From Nitratireductor aquimarinus (GTDB taxonomy: Bacteria; Pseudomonadota; Alphaproteobacteria; Rhizobiales; Rhizobiaceae), in assembly GCF_017255295.1 (NCBI RefSeq), contig NZ_JAFKDE010000009.1, positions 220,659-284,658 of the forward strand: a stretch of 64,000 nucleotides of DNA, read 5' to 3'. Positions within the stretch are counted from its first letter, which is position 1; each line of letters begins with the position of its first letter. Of the stretch, positions 48,116 to 56,089 are shown one piece after another. Under the pieces are notes generated by a model, which was not told where the DNA came from, ran no database searches, and was given only the letters and a program-made list of their open reading frames with translations. The translations under genes and the position numbers were made by a program.

Positions 48116-48135
48116 GATGAACACACCTGACATTG

Positions 48136-48155
48136 ATTTCAGTAATTTCTGAAAT
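48136..48155. promoter_or_regulatory. Operator candidate: 7-bp dyad upstream of the cyd operon
   Basis: ATTTCAG-N6-CTGAAAT, perfect in both arms, covers 48136-48155. It is centred about 30 bases upstream of the regulator start codon, in the region that would overlap or follow the promoter. Weak promoter-like elements (TTGCGT and TACACA with 17-base spacing on the minus strand) lie just upstream, so a bound dimer would block transcription. Confidence 0.6.
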
Positions 48156-48298
48156 TTGTGTAGAACCCTGCCGTTCCGAACGCAAGCCTGCCGCACACGG
48201 TGCGCCGTTATGCAGCAGGGGCTGCGCCCATTGCCGTCACGCCTTCATAGCGCGCCGACATGTCGGCTGGACGTCAGCTTTTGACCGGAAAGGAAAAC

Positions 48299-49666
48299 TC
48301 AGCGCTCTATGCGCGTCGGCACCCTGAACCGCGCCACGAGACGCAGGCCTAGAACGGACATGACGAAGAGCATCCAGACCGGGTCTGTGCGGCGGAAGAA
48401 GAAGCTCTCCAGAAACGCGTTGAACAGGCTGAACGTCACGATCATCATGAAGAGATCGGCGAGAAAGATGTTCTCGCGATAGGGCGGGGTGCGCGCAAAG
48501 TCGCGCAACGGCACGAAGAGAAAGGTGATGATGGCGGTGCAGAGCGCCAGAAGCCCCATGCCGAGCGCCATGTCGACATAGCCATTGTGCCCGTGAACCG
48601 TGCCGCGGATATCCCACGAACGGTCAAACGGGTGGTCGGAGGAAAACACGGTCTGCGTGAGCCAGAAGTTCTCGAACCCGTATCCGAACAATGGCTTCTT
48701 CGCGATCATGTCTCCCGCATAATCCCAGATGGGCGTGCGGCCGGTATAGGTGAGATCCGGCGCCAGCGTTGCCGCAAGATCCTTCACCGGCCCGATATAG
48801 ACAATGCCGAGCGTGGCCACGGCCAGCGTTGTCACCGCCGCGATCACCAGAACCGGCACCAGCGAGCGCAGCCCGAAGAGACCGGGCAGCGCCACCAGCA
48901 TGCCGGCCAGCGGCACCGTGGCCGTGGTGGTCTTGGAGCCGGTGTGGAAGACGAAGATCATCGCCAGAACGGTAATCGCCCCGCCAGACCAGCGCCAGCC
49001 GCGCCGCCACAGATAGAGCCCCGCAAAGGAGAGGCCGGCCATGACCGGGCCGGCAATGTTCTTGTGCGTGAAGACGCCGCGCCACAGGCCCGCATGCTGC
49101 GCTTCGACATCATAGGCCTGGTGAACCGCCACATCGCGCAGGGCGACGACGCCGAAATAGGAAAGCCCGAGGATCACGAAACCGGCGAAGACAAGCACGC
49201 GCGAAAACGCATCCGCATCGCGCGGCAGTGTCAGAATGGCCGCAACGGTCAGGATGCCGATGAGGGAAAACGCCACGGTGCGCATCGTGTCGGTGGGCAC
49301 CGGCGTGTTGAGCGTGGCAATGGCGAGGAAGCCAAGCAGAAGAAGCCACCACGGGCTCAGGAGGGCAACCAGCACCCGTCGGTCAACGAGCATCAGCAGC
49401 GAGGCCAGCGCCACCGCGCCAAGCCCGCCAAAGCCAAGCTGATTGACGATGTCGCCGCCGCTGCCGCTCAGCTGCGGCCCCGATGGCTGGAACGGGCGGA
49501 AGGAAATCATCAGAATGGTGAGGAGTACCGCCGCGATGACCGTGGAGGGCTGCCCCGTCGCAACCATCCGTGTGATGAAGGAGGGCTTCTTCCAGCTAGC
49601 CTCCGCACGGTTTGCGCCTGCACCGTAATCATCCGCCCCGTAGGGCCCTGAATATGTGCTGCTCAT
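48299..49666 (-). CDS. O-antigen ligase/polymerase-like membrane protein
   Basis: A 455-residue protein with about ten to twelve transmembrane segments. The conserved Wzy_C/WaaL-like region includes GVFTHKNIAGPVMAGLSFAG, TYTGRTPIWDYAGDMI, and a periplasmic HGHNGYVDMALGMG motif, in which the histidine is the probable catalytic residue. The closest well-known rhizobial relative by style is ExoQ of succinoglycan polymerisation. The likely role is polymerising or ligating a lipid-linked polysaccharide. No other glycan gene is near, so the polymer is unknown. It is not linked to the cyd operon by overlap. Confidence 0.8.
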   Translation of the reverse strand: MSSTYSGPYGADDYGAGANRAEASWKKPSFITRMVATGQPSTVIAAVLLTILMISFRPFQPSGPQLSGSGGDIVNQLGFGGLGAVALASLLMLVDRRVLVALLSPWWLLLLGFLAIATLNTPVPTDTMRTVAFSLIGILTVAAILTLPRDADAFSRVLVFAGFVILGLSYFGVVALRDVAVHQAYDVEAQHAGLWRGVFTHKNIAGPVMAGLSFAGLYLWRRGWRWSGGAITVLAMIFVFHTGSKTTTATVPLAGMLVALPGLFGLRSLVPVLVIAAVTTLAVATLGIVYIGPVKDLAATLAPDLTYTGRTPIWDYAGDMIAKKPLFGYGFENFWLTQTVFSSDHPFDRSWDIRGTVHGHNGYVDMALGMGLLALCTAIITFLFVPLRDFARTPPYRENIFLADLFMMIVTFSLFNAFLESFFFRRTDPVWMLFVMSVLGLRLVARFRVPTRIER

Positions 49667-49802
49667 GGCCTACCCGCGCCCGCTGCCGCGCGACCCCTGG
49701 GAGGTCACGGCTGCCAATCGGGAAAGTTCGGGGTTGCTCGCCATACCGGGATCAGAACCTGTTGCGCTTGCCTCATAAAGCGCGACGCCGCTTAAGGCTG
49801 CG

Positions 49803-50615
49803 TTAATTATGATCCACGCCGTTTGCGCCGATGGGCGGCGCGGCGGATGGCATCACCCACACCGTGCCCGTTTCGGGATGCCGCCCTATCGTCGCGTCGA
49901 TCCGGTAGACCCGCTTCAGAAGCGCCGGTCTGAGCACCGCGTCCGGCGTGCCCGCTGCAACCAGCCTGCCATGATCCAGAACGCACAGCCGGTCGCAGAA
50001 CATGGCCGCCAGATTGAGATCGTGCAGCGCGGCCACCACTGTGGTGCCAAGCCCGCGCATGAAACGCAGGAGCTGGAGTTGATGGTGAATGTCGAGATGG
50101 TTCGTCGGCTCATCAAGAACGAGCAGCCGTGGCTGCTGCACCAGCGCCCGCGCGACGAGCACGCGCTGCCGCTCGCCGCCCGACAGCGTGCGGAACGCGC
50201 GCTCCTGCATCGCCGTCAGCCCAAGCAATTCGAGCCCCGCCGCGATCAGCGCGTGATCATGCGCCGTGTCTGCCTCCAGAAGCCGCTTGTGCGCGGAGCG
50301 CCCCATGGCCACCACATCGCGCACGGTCAGCGGAAATTCCGCCGGCATGTCCTGCAGCACCGCGCCCACATTGCGCGCCACCCATTCGGTCGGCTGCCGC
50401 CAGGCATCCTCGCCATCGACGAAAACCGAGCCGGACGACGGCCGGTTGATGCGATAGATTGTGCGCAGAAGGCTCGATTTTCCGGCGCCGTTCGGCCCCA
50501 GAAGACCGACCATCTCGCCCTTGCCCACGCTGATCGACACATCATCGACCAGCACCCTGTCGCCCGCGCGAAACGTGACCGAGCGCAGGTCGAGCGTTCC
50601 CGGTTCCATGCTCAT
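49803..50615 (-). CDS. ABC importer ATPase (BtuD/FecE/HmuV-type)
   Basis: A 270-residue ATPase with Walker A GPNGAGKSSLLRTI, Q-loop VGAVLQDMPAEFPL, signature LSGGERQRVLVARAL and Walker B LLVLDEPTNHLD, and an H-loop in ALHDLNLAAMF. These define the iron-siderophore/B12 importer class. The frame is open to 51053 opposite the permease, but the ATG at 50615 overlaps the permease stop (ATGA) and starts at the conserved domain. It is the last gene of the riboswitch-controlled cassette, so corrinoid is the best substrate guess. Confidence 0.93.
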   Translation of the reverse strand: MSMEPGTLDLRSVTFRAGDRVLVDDVSISVGKGEMVGLLGPNGAGKSSLLRTIYRINRPSSGSVFVDGEDAWRQPTEWVARNVGAVLQDMPAEFPLTVRDVVAMGRSAHKRLLEADTAHDHALIAAGLELLGLTAMQERAFRTLSGGERQRVLVARALVQQPRLLVLDEPTNHLDIHHQLQLLRFMRGLGTTVVAALHDLNLAAMFCDRLCVLDHGRLVAAGTPDAVLRPALLKRVYRIDATIGRHPETGTVWVMPSAAPPIGANGVDHN

Positions 50616-51781
50616 CGCGCACCGCCAAGCGCGCGCGCATCGCGCCGCAGCAGCCAGATGAAGAACGGCCCGCCCACCAGCGCGGTGACGATGCCCACCG
50701 GCAGCTCCAGCGGCGCGATGACCGTGCGCGCCACAAGGTCCGCGCCAATGGTGAAACTCGCCCCCAGAAGCGCCACCGCCGGCAATGCGCGGCGATGATC
50801 CGCACCGACAAGAAAGCGCACGATATGTGGCATGATGAGCCCGACAAAGCCGATCACACCGGACACCGCCACGGTGATGCCGGTGAGCGCTGCCGCCAGC
50901 ACGAACATGCTCTGGCGAAAGCGCTGCACATTGAGGCCGAGCGCCACGGCGCTTTCGTCTCCGGCCATCAGCAGGTTCAGCCGGCGCGCCTGCACCAGCA
51001 TCACGCCAAGCCCGAGCGCAAGGGCGGCAAGCGGTATGGGAATGAGCTTCCATTGCGCCGTACCGAAACCGCCCAGCGTCCAGAACAGGACGCGGGAAGC
51101 AAGCTGCGGGTCCGGCGATGTCAGCACGATCAGGCTCGTCAGCGCGCTCAGAATGGCGCTCATCGCCACGCCCGCGAGCACAAGCCGCGTCGGGGTCATC
51201 TGGCCGCCGGTGCGCGCCACCCAGAACACGACAAACAGCGTGACGAGCCCGCCCAGAAAGGCCGAAATATGCAGCGTGAACGCGCCAAATCCCAGAAGCC
51301 CCCAGCGCATCACCACCACCGCGCCGGTGGCAGCACCGGACGAAACGCCCAGAATGCCCGGCCCCGCCAGCGGGTTGCGAACGATGGACTGGATCGTCAT
51401 GCCCGTCACGCCAAGGCTCGCCCCGACAAGAGCCGCAAGGAAAACGCGCGGCATGCGCGTCTGAACGACGATGGTTTCGTAAGCCGTGCGCCAGTCCGGT
51501 TCGACAAGCCCGTCGCCGAGCACGAGATTGGCGAGAATGGCAAGCGCCGTGCCGCCGGGGATATGCACCGAGCCAAGCATCAACCCGGCAAGAGAGACGC
51601 CGAGAAGCACCACAACCATCAGGACGATGACCAGCGCATAGCCGGTAACGCCACGCCGCGACGCCCCACCCTCAAGACCATGCTGCACGGCCCCGCCCCG
51701 CGCGGGCGGCGCGGACTGGAGGATGGCGATCAGCGCTTCATGGCTGTTCGCCTTTTCCTTTCTGGAGGCCGGTGCATGCAT
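50612..51781 (-). CDS. ABC importer permease (BtuC/FecCD family)
   Basis: A 389-residue permease with about ten transmembrane segments after an unusually long cytoplasmic N-terminus of about 45 residues. RMPRVFLAALVGASLGVTGM, PLAGPGILGVSSGAATGAVV, and GVIGFVGLIMPHIVRFLVG are the FecCD signatures. It follows the binding protein by 24 bases and overlaps the ATPase gene by four. The cobalamin riboswitch upstream of the cassette points to corrinoids; the family also carries heme and siderophores. Confidence 0.93.
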   Translation of the reverse strand: MHAPASRKEKANSHEALIAILQSAPPARGGAVQHGLEGGASRRGVTGYALVIVLMVVVLLGVSLAGLMLGSVHIPGGTALAILANLVLGDGLVEPDWRTAYETIVVQTRMPRVFLAALVGASLGVTGMTIQSIVRNPLAGPGILGVSSGAATGAVVVMRWGLLGFGAFTLHISAFLGGLVTLFVVFWVARTGGQMTPTRLVLAGVAMSAILSALTSLIVLTSPDPQLASRVLFWTLGGFGTAQWKLIPIPLAALALGLGVMLVQARRLNLLMAGDESAVALGLNVQRFRQSMFVLAAALTGITVAVSGVIGFVGLIMPHIVRFLVGADHRRALPAVALLGASFTIGADLVARTVIAPLELPVGIVTALVGGPFFIWLLRRDARALGGAR

Positions 51782-51805
51782 CGTTAGAAACCGTATCTAA
51801 GCCGG

Positions 51806-52795
51806 CTACTTTTCGATCCGGTCGGGATGGAATGCCCGTGCGAGCTTTTCCACCGCATCGATGGAGCTCGGCCCCGGCTGTCCCCAGACGGAATCGATGG
51901 TGACGAATTTCTCACCCGAAATGCCGGGCACATTCTCCACCGTCGGGTTGGCCTTCAGGATCTCGATGCGCGCCTGCCCCAGCTCACCGGCCGGATCGCC
52001 GACCACCTGGCCACCGGCCGTGCCTGAATAATAGACAACGATGTATTCAGGCGCGCGTTCGGCGATCTGCTCCCAGGAGACCTGGCCATAGCGGTTTGCC
52101 ACATCGCCAAAAATGTTCGCCCCGCCGGCCCGCTCGACCACATGCGAAAGCATGGTGTTTCCGAGCACGGCGCGCGGTGCGGATTCGCCGCCATTGAAGA
52201 TGAACACCGGCATGGCCTCGACGCCATCGAGCTTTGCTTCCACTTCGGCAAGGCGCTCCTCGATGTCGGCGATCAAAGCCTCGCCGCGCTCGCGCACGCC
52301 GAAGATTGCCGACATGGAGCGGATTTCCGCATAAAGCTCGTCGAAACCGAACTTGCCGAGATTGCAGCCCTCGGTATTCAAGCGGGTTTTCATGCCCAGA
52401 TCGTGAAGCTGATCGCGCGTGTGGCGGCTTTCGCTGAACCCGTCCGGATAACCGGCATAGACGAAATCGGCCTCCGCCTCGATGAGCTGTTCGGTGGTGG
52501 CGACCAGCGGCGAAAGCACGGGGACCGTGTTGTACGTCGCCTCGTATTGGGGGCTGATCTTGAGGTTTGCCATATAGGAGGTGCCGGCCATGCGGTCTTC
52601 CAGACCGAGCGCCAGCATCATCTCCGTGGCATTGTTGCTCAGTGTCACCGCCCGTTCCGGCGGCGCCTCATAGGTGGTGGTGTAGCCGCAATTCTCATCC
52701 GTGTAGGGAAAGCCTGCCTCATTGGCAAAGGCGGGCACAGACACCAGAACCAAACCTGCGACCGCAAGCCCGCGCAGACCGATTAATCGCGACAT
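51806..52795 (-). CDS. Periplasmic substrate-binding protein (BtuF/FecB-like)
   Basis: A 329-residue protein with a signal peptide (MSRLIGLRGLAVAGLVLVSV, likely cut after AFA). ERAVTLSNNATEMMLALGLEDRMAG is the typical N-lobe entry of BtuF-like proteins (shown in two parts: ERAVTLSNNATEMM and LALGLEDRMAG). Two cysteines (DENCGY and TEGCNL) are conserved in style with proteins proposed to bind coenzyme F420-0 in actinobacteria, a resemblance I recall rather than have tested. The ATG at 52795 shares bases with the stop of the monooxygenase gene (TGATG), so translation is coupled. Confidence 0.88.
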   Translation of the reverse strand: MSRLIGLRGLAVAGLVLVSVPAFANEAGFPYTDENCGYTTTYEAPPERAVTLSNNATEMMLALGLEDRMAGTSYMANLKISPQYEATYNTVPVLSPLVATTEQLIEAEADFVYAGYPDGFSESRHTRDQLHDLGMKTRLNTEGCNLGKFGFDELYAEIRSMSAIFGVRERGEALIADIEERLAEVEAKLDGVEAMPVFIFNGGESAPRAVLGNTMLSHVVERAGGANIFGDVANRYGQVSWEQIAERAPEYIVVYYSGTAGGQVVGDPAGELGQARIEILKANPTVENVPGISGEKFVTIDSVWGQPGPSSIDAVEKLARAFHPDRIEK

Positions 52796-53850
52796 CAATT
52801 CACTCCTTCTATGGCCGGCATGCCGCCGGCGCTTTCAACTTGGGATAGGGATCGGTCTGGCTGGCCGAGCGCTGGCATGACCTCCGCTGCAAACAGTTCC
52901 ATGCCGGCGAGCGCCACATCGTTGGCAATCAGGCCGTTGGCGCTGAACAGGCAGCGAATGCTGTTCGCGCCGGTCCCCGCCGAGAGCGCGCGCAATTGTG
53001 CAAGGCAATCCTCAGGCGTTCCCGCGATGGTGAAATCCGCCAGCATGGCGGCGCGATCACGCAGCGCAGGCGGCTGCATTCCACGCTCCAGCGCCCGTGC
53101 CGCGCGCCGTGCATTGAGCTTTTCCAGAAGCGCATCGACCCGCTCCATGGCCTCCGCCCGGGTCGGCGCGATCATCACGTAACGCGACAGCGATGAAGCA
53201 ACGAGCGGCGCGCGCGATCCACCATGGCGATCAAGTGCTGCATGAAACACGGGCAATTGCCGCGCTTCATTGGGTTCGAGGCTCAGGAGAAGCGGAAAAC
53301 CGTTCCTGGCGGCGATGTCGACCGTCTCTTCCGAGACGCCGGCGACATAGATCGGCGGATGCGGCTTTTGCACCGGCGGCGGCCCGACGGAGACGTTGGA
53401 AAAACGCCACGGCCCGCCATCCGCCGAACAATGTGGTTTCGTCCAGGCGTCGATCATGATCCTCAGCGCTTCGGCAAACCGCCTTGATGCGTCATCGCGC
53501 GAAATCTCGAGCGCGGTGAATGTGCCGGGCTCGGTGCCGCGCCCGATCCCCACATCCACGCGCCCGCCGCTCTGAAAATCGAGCTGCGCGATCTGCTCGG
53601 CAAGCAGCAGCGGATGATAGAGCGGCAAAACGAGGATCGACGTGCCGAACCGCAGCCTCTCCGTCCGCGCCAGAACCTCCGCGCCAAGCAGAAGCGTGGA
53701 CGGATAGGGCAGCGTTTCGCGACCGAAATGAAATTCGTTGAACCAGATGCCGCCGAAACCAAGCGCGTCCGCCCGTTCGACAAGACGCATCAGCGCCCGG
53801 TGGTCGCCAAGCGCGCCTTCACGGGCAAAGCCTGCCAGATCAACGCGCAT
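52795..53850 (-). CDS. LLM-class flavin-dependent oxidoreductase (luciferase-like monooxygenase)
   Basis: A 351-residue TIM-barrel of the bacterial luciferase-like superfamily. GFGGIWFNEFHFGRE, LRFGTSILVLPLYHPLLLAE, QLDFQSGGRVDVGIGRGTEP and the PPIYVAGVSEETVDIAARNG block are typical. Members use FMN or, in some lineages, coenzyme F420. It is the first full gene after a cobalamin riboswitch and overlaps the binding protein of a corrinoid-type importer, so it may act on a corrinoid or a related cofactor. The ATG at 53850 has no clear ribosome-binding site but lies inside the end of a leader ORF with a strong one. An in-frame GTG at 53880 is the alternative start. Function is not known. Confidence 0.85.
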   Translation of the reverse strand: MRVDLAGFAREGALGDHRALMRLVERADALGFGGIWFNEFHFGRETLPYPSTLLLGAEVLARTERLRFGTSILVLPLYHPLLLAEQIAQLDFQSGGRVDVGIGRGTEPGTFTALEISRDDASRRFAEALRIMIDAWTKPHCSADGGPWRFSNVSVGPPPVQKPHPPIYVAGVSEETVDIAARNGFPLLLSLEPNEARQLPVFHAALDRHGGSRAPLVASSLSRYVMIAPTRAEAMERVDALLEKLNARRAARALERGMQPPALRDRAAMLADFTIAGTPEDCLAQLRALSAGTGANSIRCLFSANGLIANDVALAGMELFAAEVMPALGQPDRSLSQVESAGGMPAIEGVN

Positions 53851-53989
53851 GGCGCGACCCGCCCGAATGCGGCGCACCACATTGGAACAATCGGCTCAGT
53901 TCGGCCTGCGCCAAAGGAAATCGGGAAACGGATCGGAGACGTGACGTCCCGATAGACGGACTCGTTGCCGGCAAAGCGCCTGCATGCAT
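53840..53989 (-). CDS. Short leader ORF between the riboswitch and the monooxygenase gene
   Basis: A 49-codon frame starting ATG at 53989, six bases after a perfect GGAGG (54000-53996), and ending TGA at 53840. Its stop lies eight bases inside the monooxygenase gene, an arrangement suited to translational coupling, since the monooxygenase start has no good ribosome-binding site. The predicted peptide (MHAGALPATSPSIGTSRLRS and on) is arginine- and serine-rich and resembles no family that I know. It could be a leader peptide or a chance frame. Confidence 0.5.
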   Translation of the reverse strand: MHAGALPATSPSIGTSRLRSVSRFPLAQAELSRLFQCGAPHSGGSRHAR

Positions 53990-54033
53990 TCTGGGCCTCC
54001 TGCCGGCGCACCTCGTCCGGCGTTCATGGTCTA

Positions 54034-54212
54034 TGCATGAGGCAGGTCTCCTGACTCGCGGCTCGAACGTTCGGTCCGCCTTCCCGGCTTTCGCCAGTGG
54101 CATTGGAAAGAACTTGCCGCTTACAGTTGCGAGGGCAGTCCCGGAATTGGTCTGTCTGGCAGACCGCACCGGGTTCCCTTTTCATCCGCGAAAGGCGGAA
54201 CCGCATGCGGCG
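54034..54212 (-). ncRNA. Cobalamin riboswitch
   Basis: On the minus strand the B12 box AGTCAGGAGACCTGCC is at 54056-54041, near the 3' end of the aptamer. Upstream in order are GAAAAGGGAACCCGGTGCGG, CAATTCCGGGACTGCC followed by CTCGCAACTGTAAGCGGC, and GCCACTGG followed by GGGAAGGCGG. These are the conserved blocks of the cobalamin aptamer in the right order and spacing. It represses downstream expression when adenosylcobalamin is bound. It controls the leader ORF, the monooxygenase and the importer genes. The expression platform probably lies at 54033-53990, which includes a short GCCGG/CCGGC stem next to the GGAGG site. Confidence 0.93.
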
Positions 54213-54281
54213 GCGACCCTATCCGCGAAGGAACCGCGACGCAACCGCGAATGGCGTTTGCGCGAAAGAACGGCTCCCAGA

Positions 54282-54310
54282 CAAAAAGACACCCGCCGGA
54301 TAGGCGGGTG
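54282..54310 (-). terminator. Rho-independent terminator after the NitT/TauT-type importer operon
   Basis: CACCCGCC (minus strand 54310-54303) pairs with GGCGGGTG (54297-54290) over 8 bp with a 5-base loop, followed by CTTTTTGT. It separates the upstream importer operon from the riboswitch transcript. Confidence 0.85.
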
Positions 54311-54350
54311 CAAGTTGGGAAACACAACAATGTTGTGGGGAGAAATTTCG

Positions 54351-54440
54351 AGGATCGGGCCGAAAAGCGGAAACCGGTTTTCGGCCCGATCCTCTATCAA
54401 GTGTTTCGATCGTCCTTTGTGCATCCGAACGAACGCGCGG
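54351..54440. repeat. RIME-like palindromic repeat
   Basis: A perfect 16-bp inverted repeat (54351-54366 with 54378-54393, left arm AGGATCGGGCCGAAAA) with an 11-base loop. A CGTCCTTTGTGCATCCG string and a second short dyad follow, ending just before the permease stop codon. The layout matches the copy at 20234-20331. Confidence 0.78.
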
Positions 54441-54444
54441 CGAT

Positions 54445-55278
54445 CTAACGCCTCCAGCGCACGAAATAGCGCTCGAGCAGTGTCACGAAACCGAACACCG
54501 AGAGACCCATCAGGCTGAGCAGAAGGATCTGCGCGAAAACACGGCCAACGCGCAGCTGACTTGCCGCGACACGGACCAGCTCGCCCAGGCCCTCGCCGCC
54601 GCCCATATACTCGCCGACGACAACGCCGATCACGCTCCACACTGCCGCCAGCTTGAGACCGGCGAAGATGTAGGGCGTCGCATAGGGCATCTGCAGCTTG
54701 ATGAGCGTCTGCCAGCGGTTCGCCTCAAGAGATTTGAACAGCATCGACATGTTGCTGTCGGTTGCCGCCAGGCCCGCCGCCGTGTTGATCGTCACGGGAA
54801 AGAACGAGATGAACGCGGCCATCATGATCTTCGACTCGATGCCGAAGCCGAACCACGCCACGAACAACGGCGCGAAGGCCACCTTCGGCATCGTGTTGAT
54901 CGCCACCACATAGGGCATGATAGCCTTGCGCCCCAGCGTGGTCGCGCCGATGATCATGCCGAGCGTGAGACCGATGGCCGAAGCCAACAGGAAGCCGAAG
55001 ACAACCTCGACCAGCGTGATCCATGTGGCATGGGCCACATAACCGCCGGTGAACAGATTGTTGAGCGTGAAGATGAGGTCCTGCAGAACCTGATAGGGCC
55101 CCGGCAGAACCAGCTGCGAGATGCCGCTATAGGTGACGGCCATGTGCCACACCGTGACAACGGCCGCACCGAACAGCAGCACGAGCAGCCATTGCGGCGT
55201 GCGCTCGATCAGCGTCTTGCGTTCATTTTCGGCAAGCGCGATCAGCACCTCGGGATCGACAGTTTCCTTGTCAGTCAT
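54445..55278 (-). CDS. ABC transporter permease (NitT/TauT family, SsuC/TauC-like)
   Basis: A 277-residue permease with about six transmembrane segments. The conserved inner-membrane loop EANRWQTLIKLQMPYATPYI and the stretch VVAINTMPKVAFAPLFVAWF identify the TauC/SsuC family. The ATG at 55278 overlaps the ATPase gene by eight bases. The substrate is not set by the sequence: family members carry sulfonates, nitrate, pyrimidine precursors or aromatic acids. It ends next to a RIME repeat. Confidence 0.9.
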   Translation of the reverse strand: MTDKETVDPEVLIALAENERKTLIERTPQWLLVLLFGAAVVTVWHMAVTYSGISQLVLPGPYQVLQDLIFTLNNLFTGGYVAHATWITLVEVVFGFLLASAIGLTLGMIIGATTLGRKAIMPYVVAINTMPKVAFAPLFVAWFGFGIESKIMMAAFISFFPVTINTAAGLAATDSNMSMLFKSLEANRWQTLIKLQMPYATPYIFAGLKLAAVWSVIGVVVGEYMGGGEGLGELVRVAASQLRVGRVFAQILLLSLMGLSVFGFVTLLERYFVRWRR

Positions 55279-56089
55279 GGCTGGCCCCCTCTCCGCTTCC
55301 GAACAACAGGTCGTGAATTTCGCGGACATATTCGTTGAAGCGGTTGCCGGTAATCATGTCGGGCGTACGCGGACGCGGCAGATCGATGTCGATGCGCTTG
55401 ACGATCCGGCCCGGTCGCGGCGACATCACGAAGACGGAATCCGCCAGGAAGATCGCTTCCTGGATGGAGTGCGTAACGATGATGGCCGTGGCCTCGCGCG
55501 AACGACAGATCCGCTCGAACTCCACATTCATCTGCTCGCGCGTAAATTCATCCAGCGCGCCGAACGGTTCGTCCAGGAGCAGGATTTCCGGCTGGGTCAC
55601 CAGCATCCGGCAAATGGCCGCGCGCTGCGCCATGCCGCCGGAAAGCTCTGCCGGCACTGCATTGGCAAACTCGGCAAGTCCCGCCATCTCGAGAAGTTGC
55701 GTTGCGCGTTCGCGTGCAGCATTCGCGGCATTCCGCCCCTCGCGGATTTCGATGGGCAGCAGCACGTTTTCCATCACGCTGCGCCACGGCAGAAGCGTGG
55801 GCTGCTGGAACATGATGCCGATATGCTCATTCGGCCCGGTCAGAGCCTCGCCTCTGAGCGTGATTTCTCCGCCCGTCGGCGGGATCAGGCCGGCAATCAT
55901 CTTCAGAACAGTCGACTTGCCACACCCACTCGCACCGACGAGAGAGGCCATTTGGCCCCTCTCCAGCTCAAACGACACATCCTTGGCGGCATGGATGATG
56001 TCGGCTTGGCCTGATCGTGCGCGGCGGTAATGCTTGTTTACATTATCAAGACGAAGGATCGCGTCCCCGTCCGACCGCACATCATGCAT
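55271..56089 (-). CDS. ABC transporter ATPase (NitT/TauT family)
   Basis: A 272-residue ATPase with Walker A VGASGCGKSTVLKMIAG, Q-loop IGIMFQQPTLLPWRSV, signature LSGGMAQRAAICRML and Walker B ILLLDEPFGALD, all of the TauB/SsuB pattern. The ATG at 56089 overlaps the stop of the binding-protein gene (TGATG) and has GGAGG eight bases before it. A GTG three bases upstream is an alternative start. Confidence 0.92.
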   Translation of the reverse strand: MHDVRSDGDAILRLDNVNKHYRRARSGQADIIHAAKDVSFELERGQMASLVGASGCGKSTVLKMIAGLIPPTGGEITLRGEALTGPNEHIGIMFQQPTLLPWRSVMENVLLPIEIREGRNAANAARERATQLLEMAGLAEFANAVPAELSGGMAQRAAICRMLVTQPEILLLDEPFGALDEFTREQMNVEFERICRSREATAIIVTHSIQEAIFLADSVFVMSPRPGRIVKRIDIDLPRPRTPDMITGNRFNEYVREIHDLLFGSGEGASHD

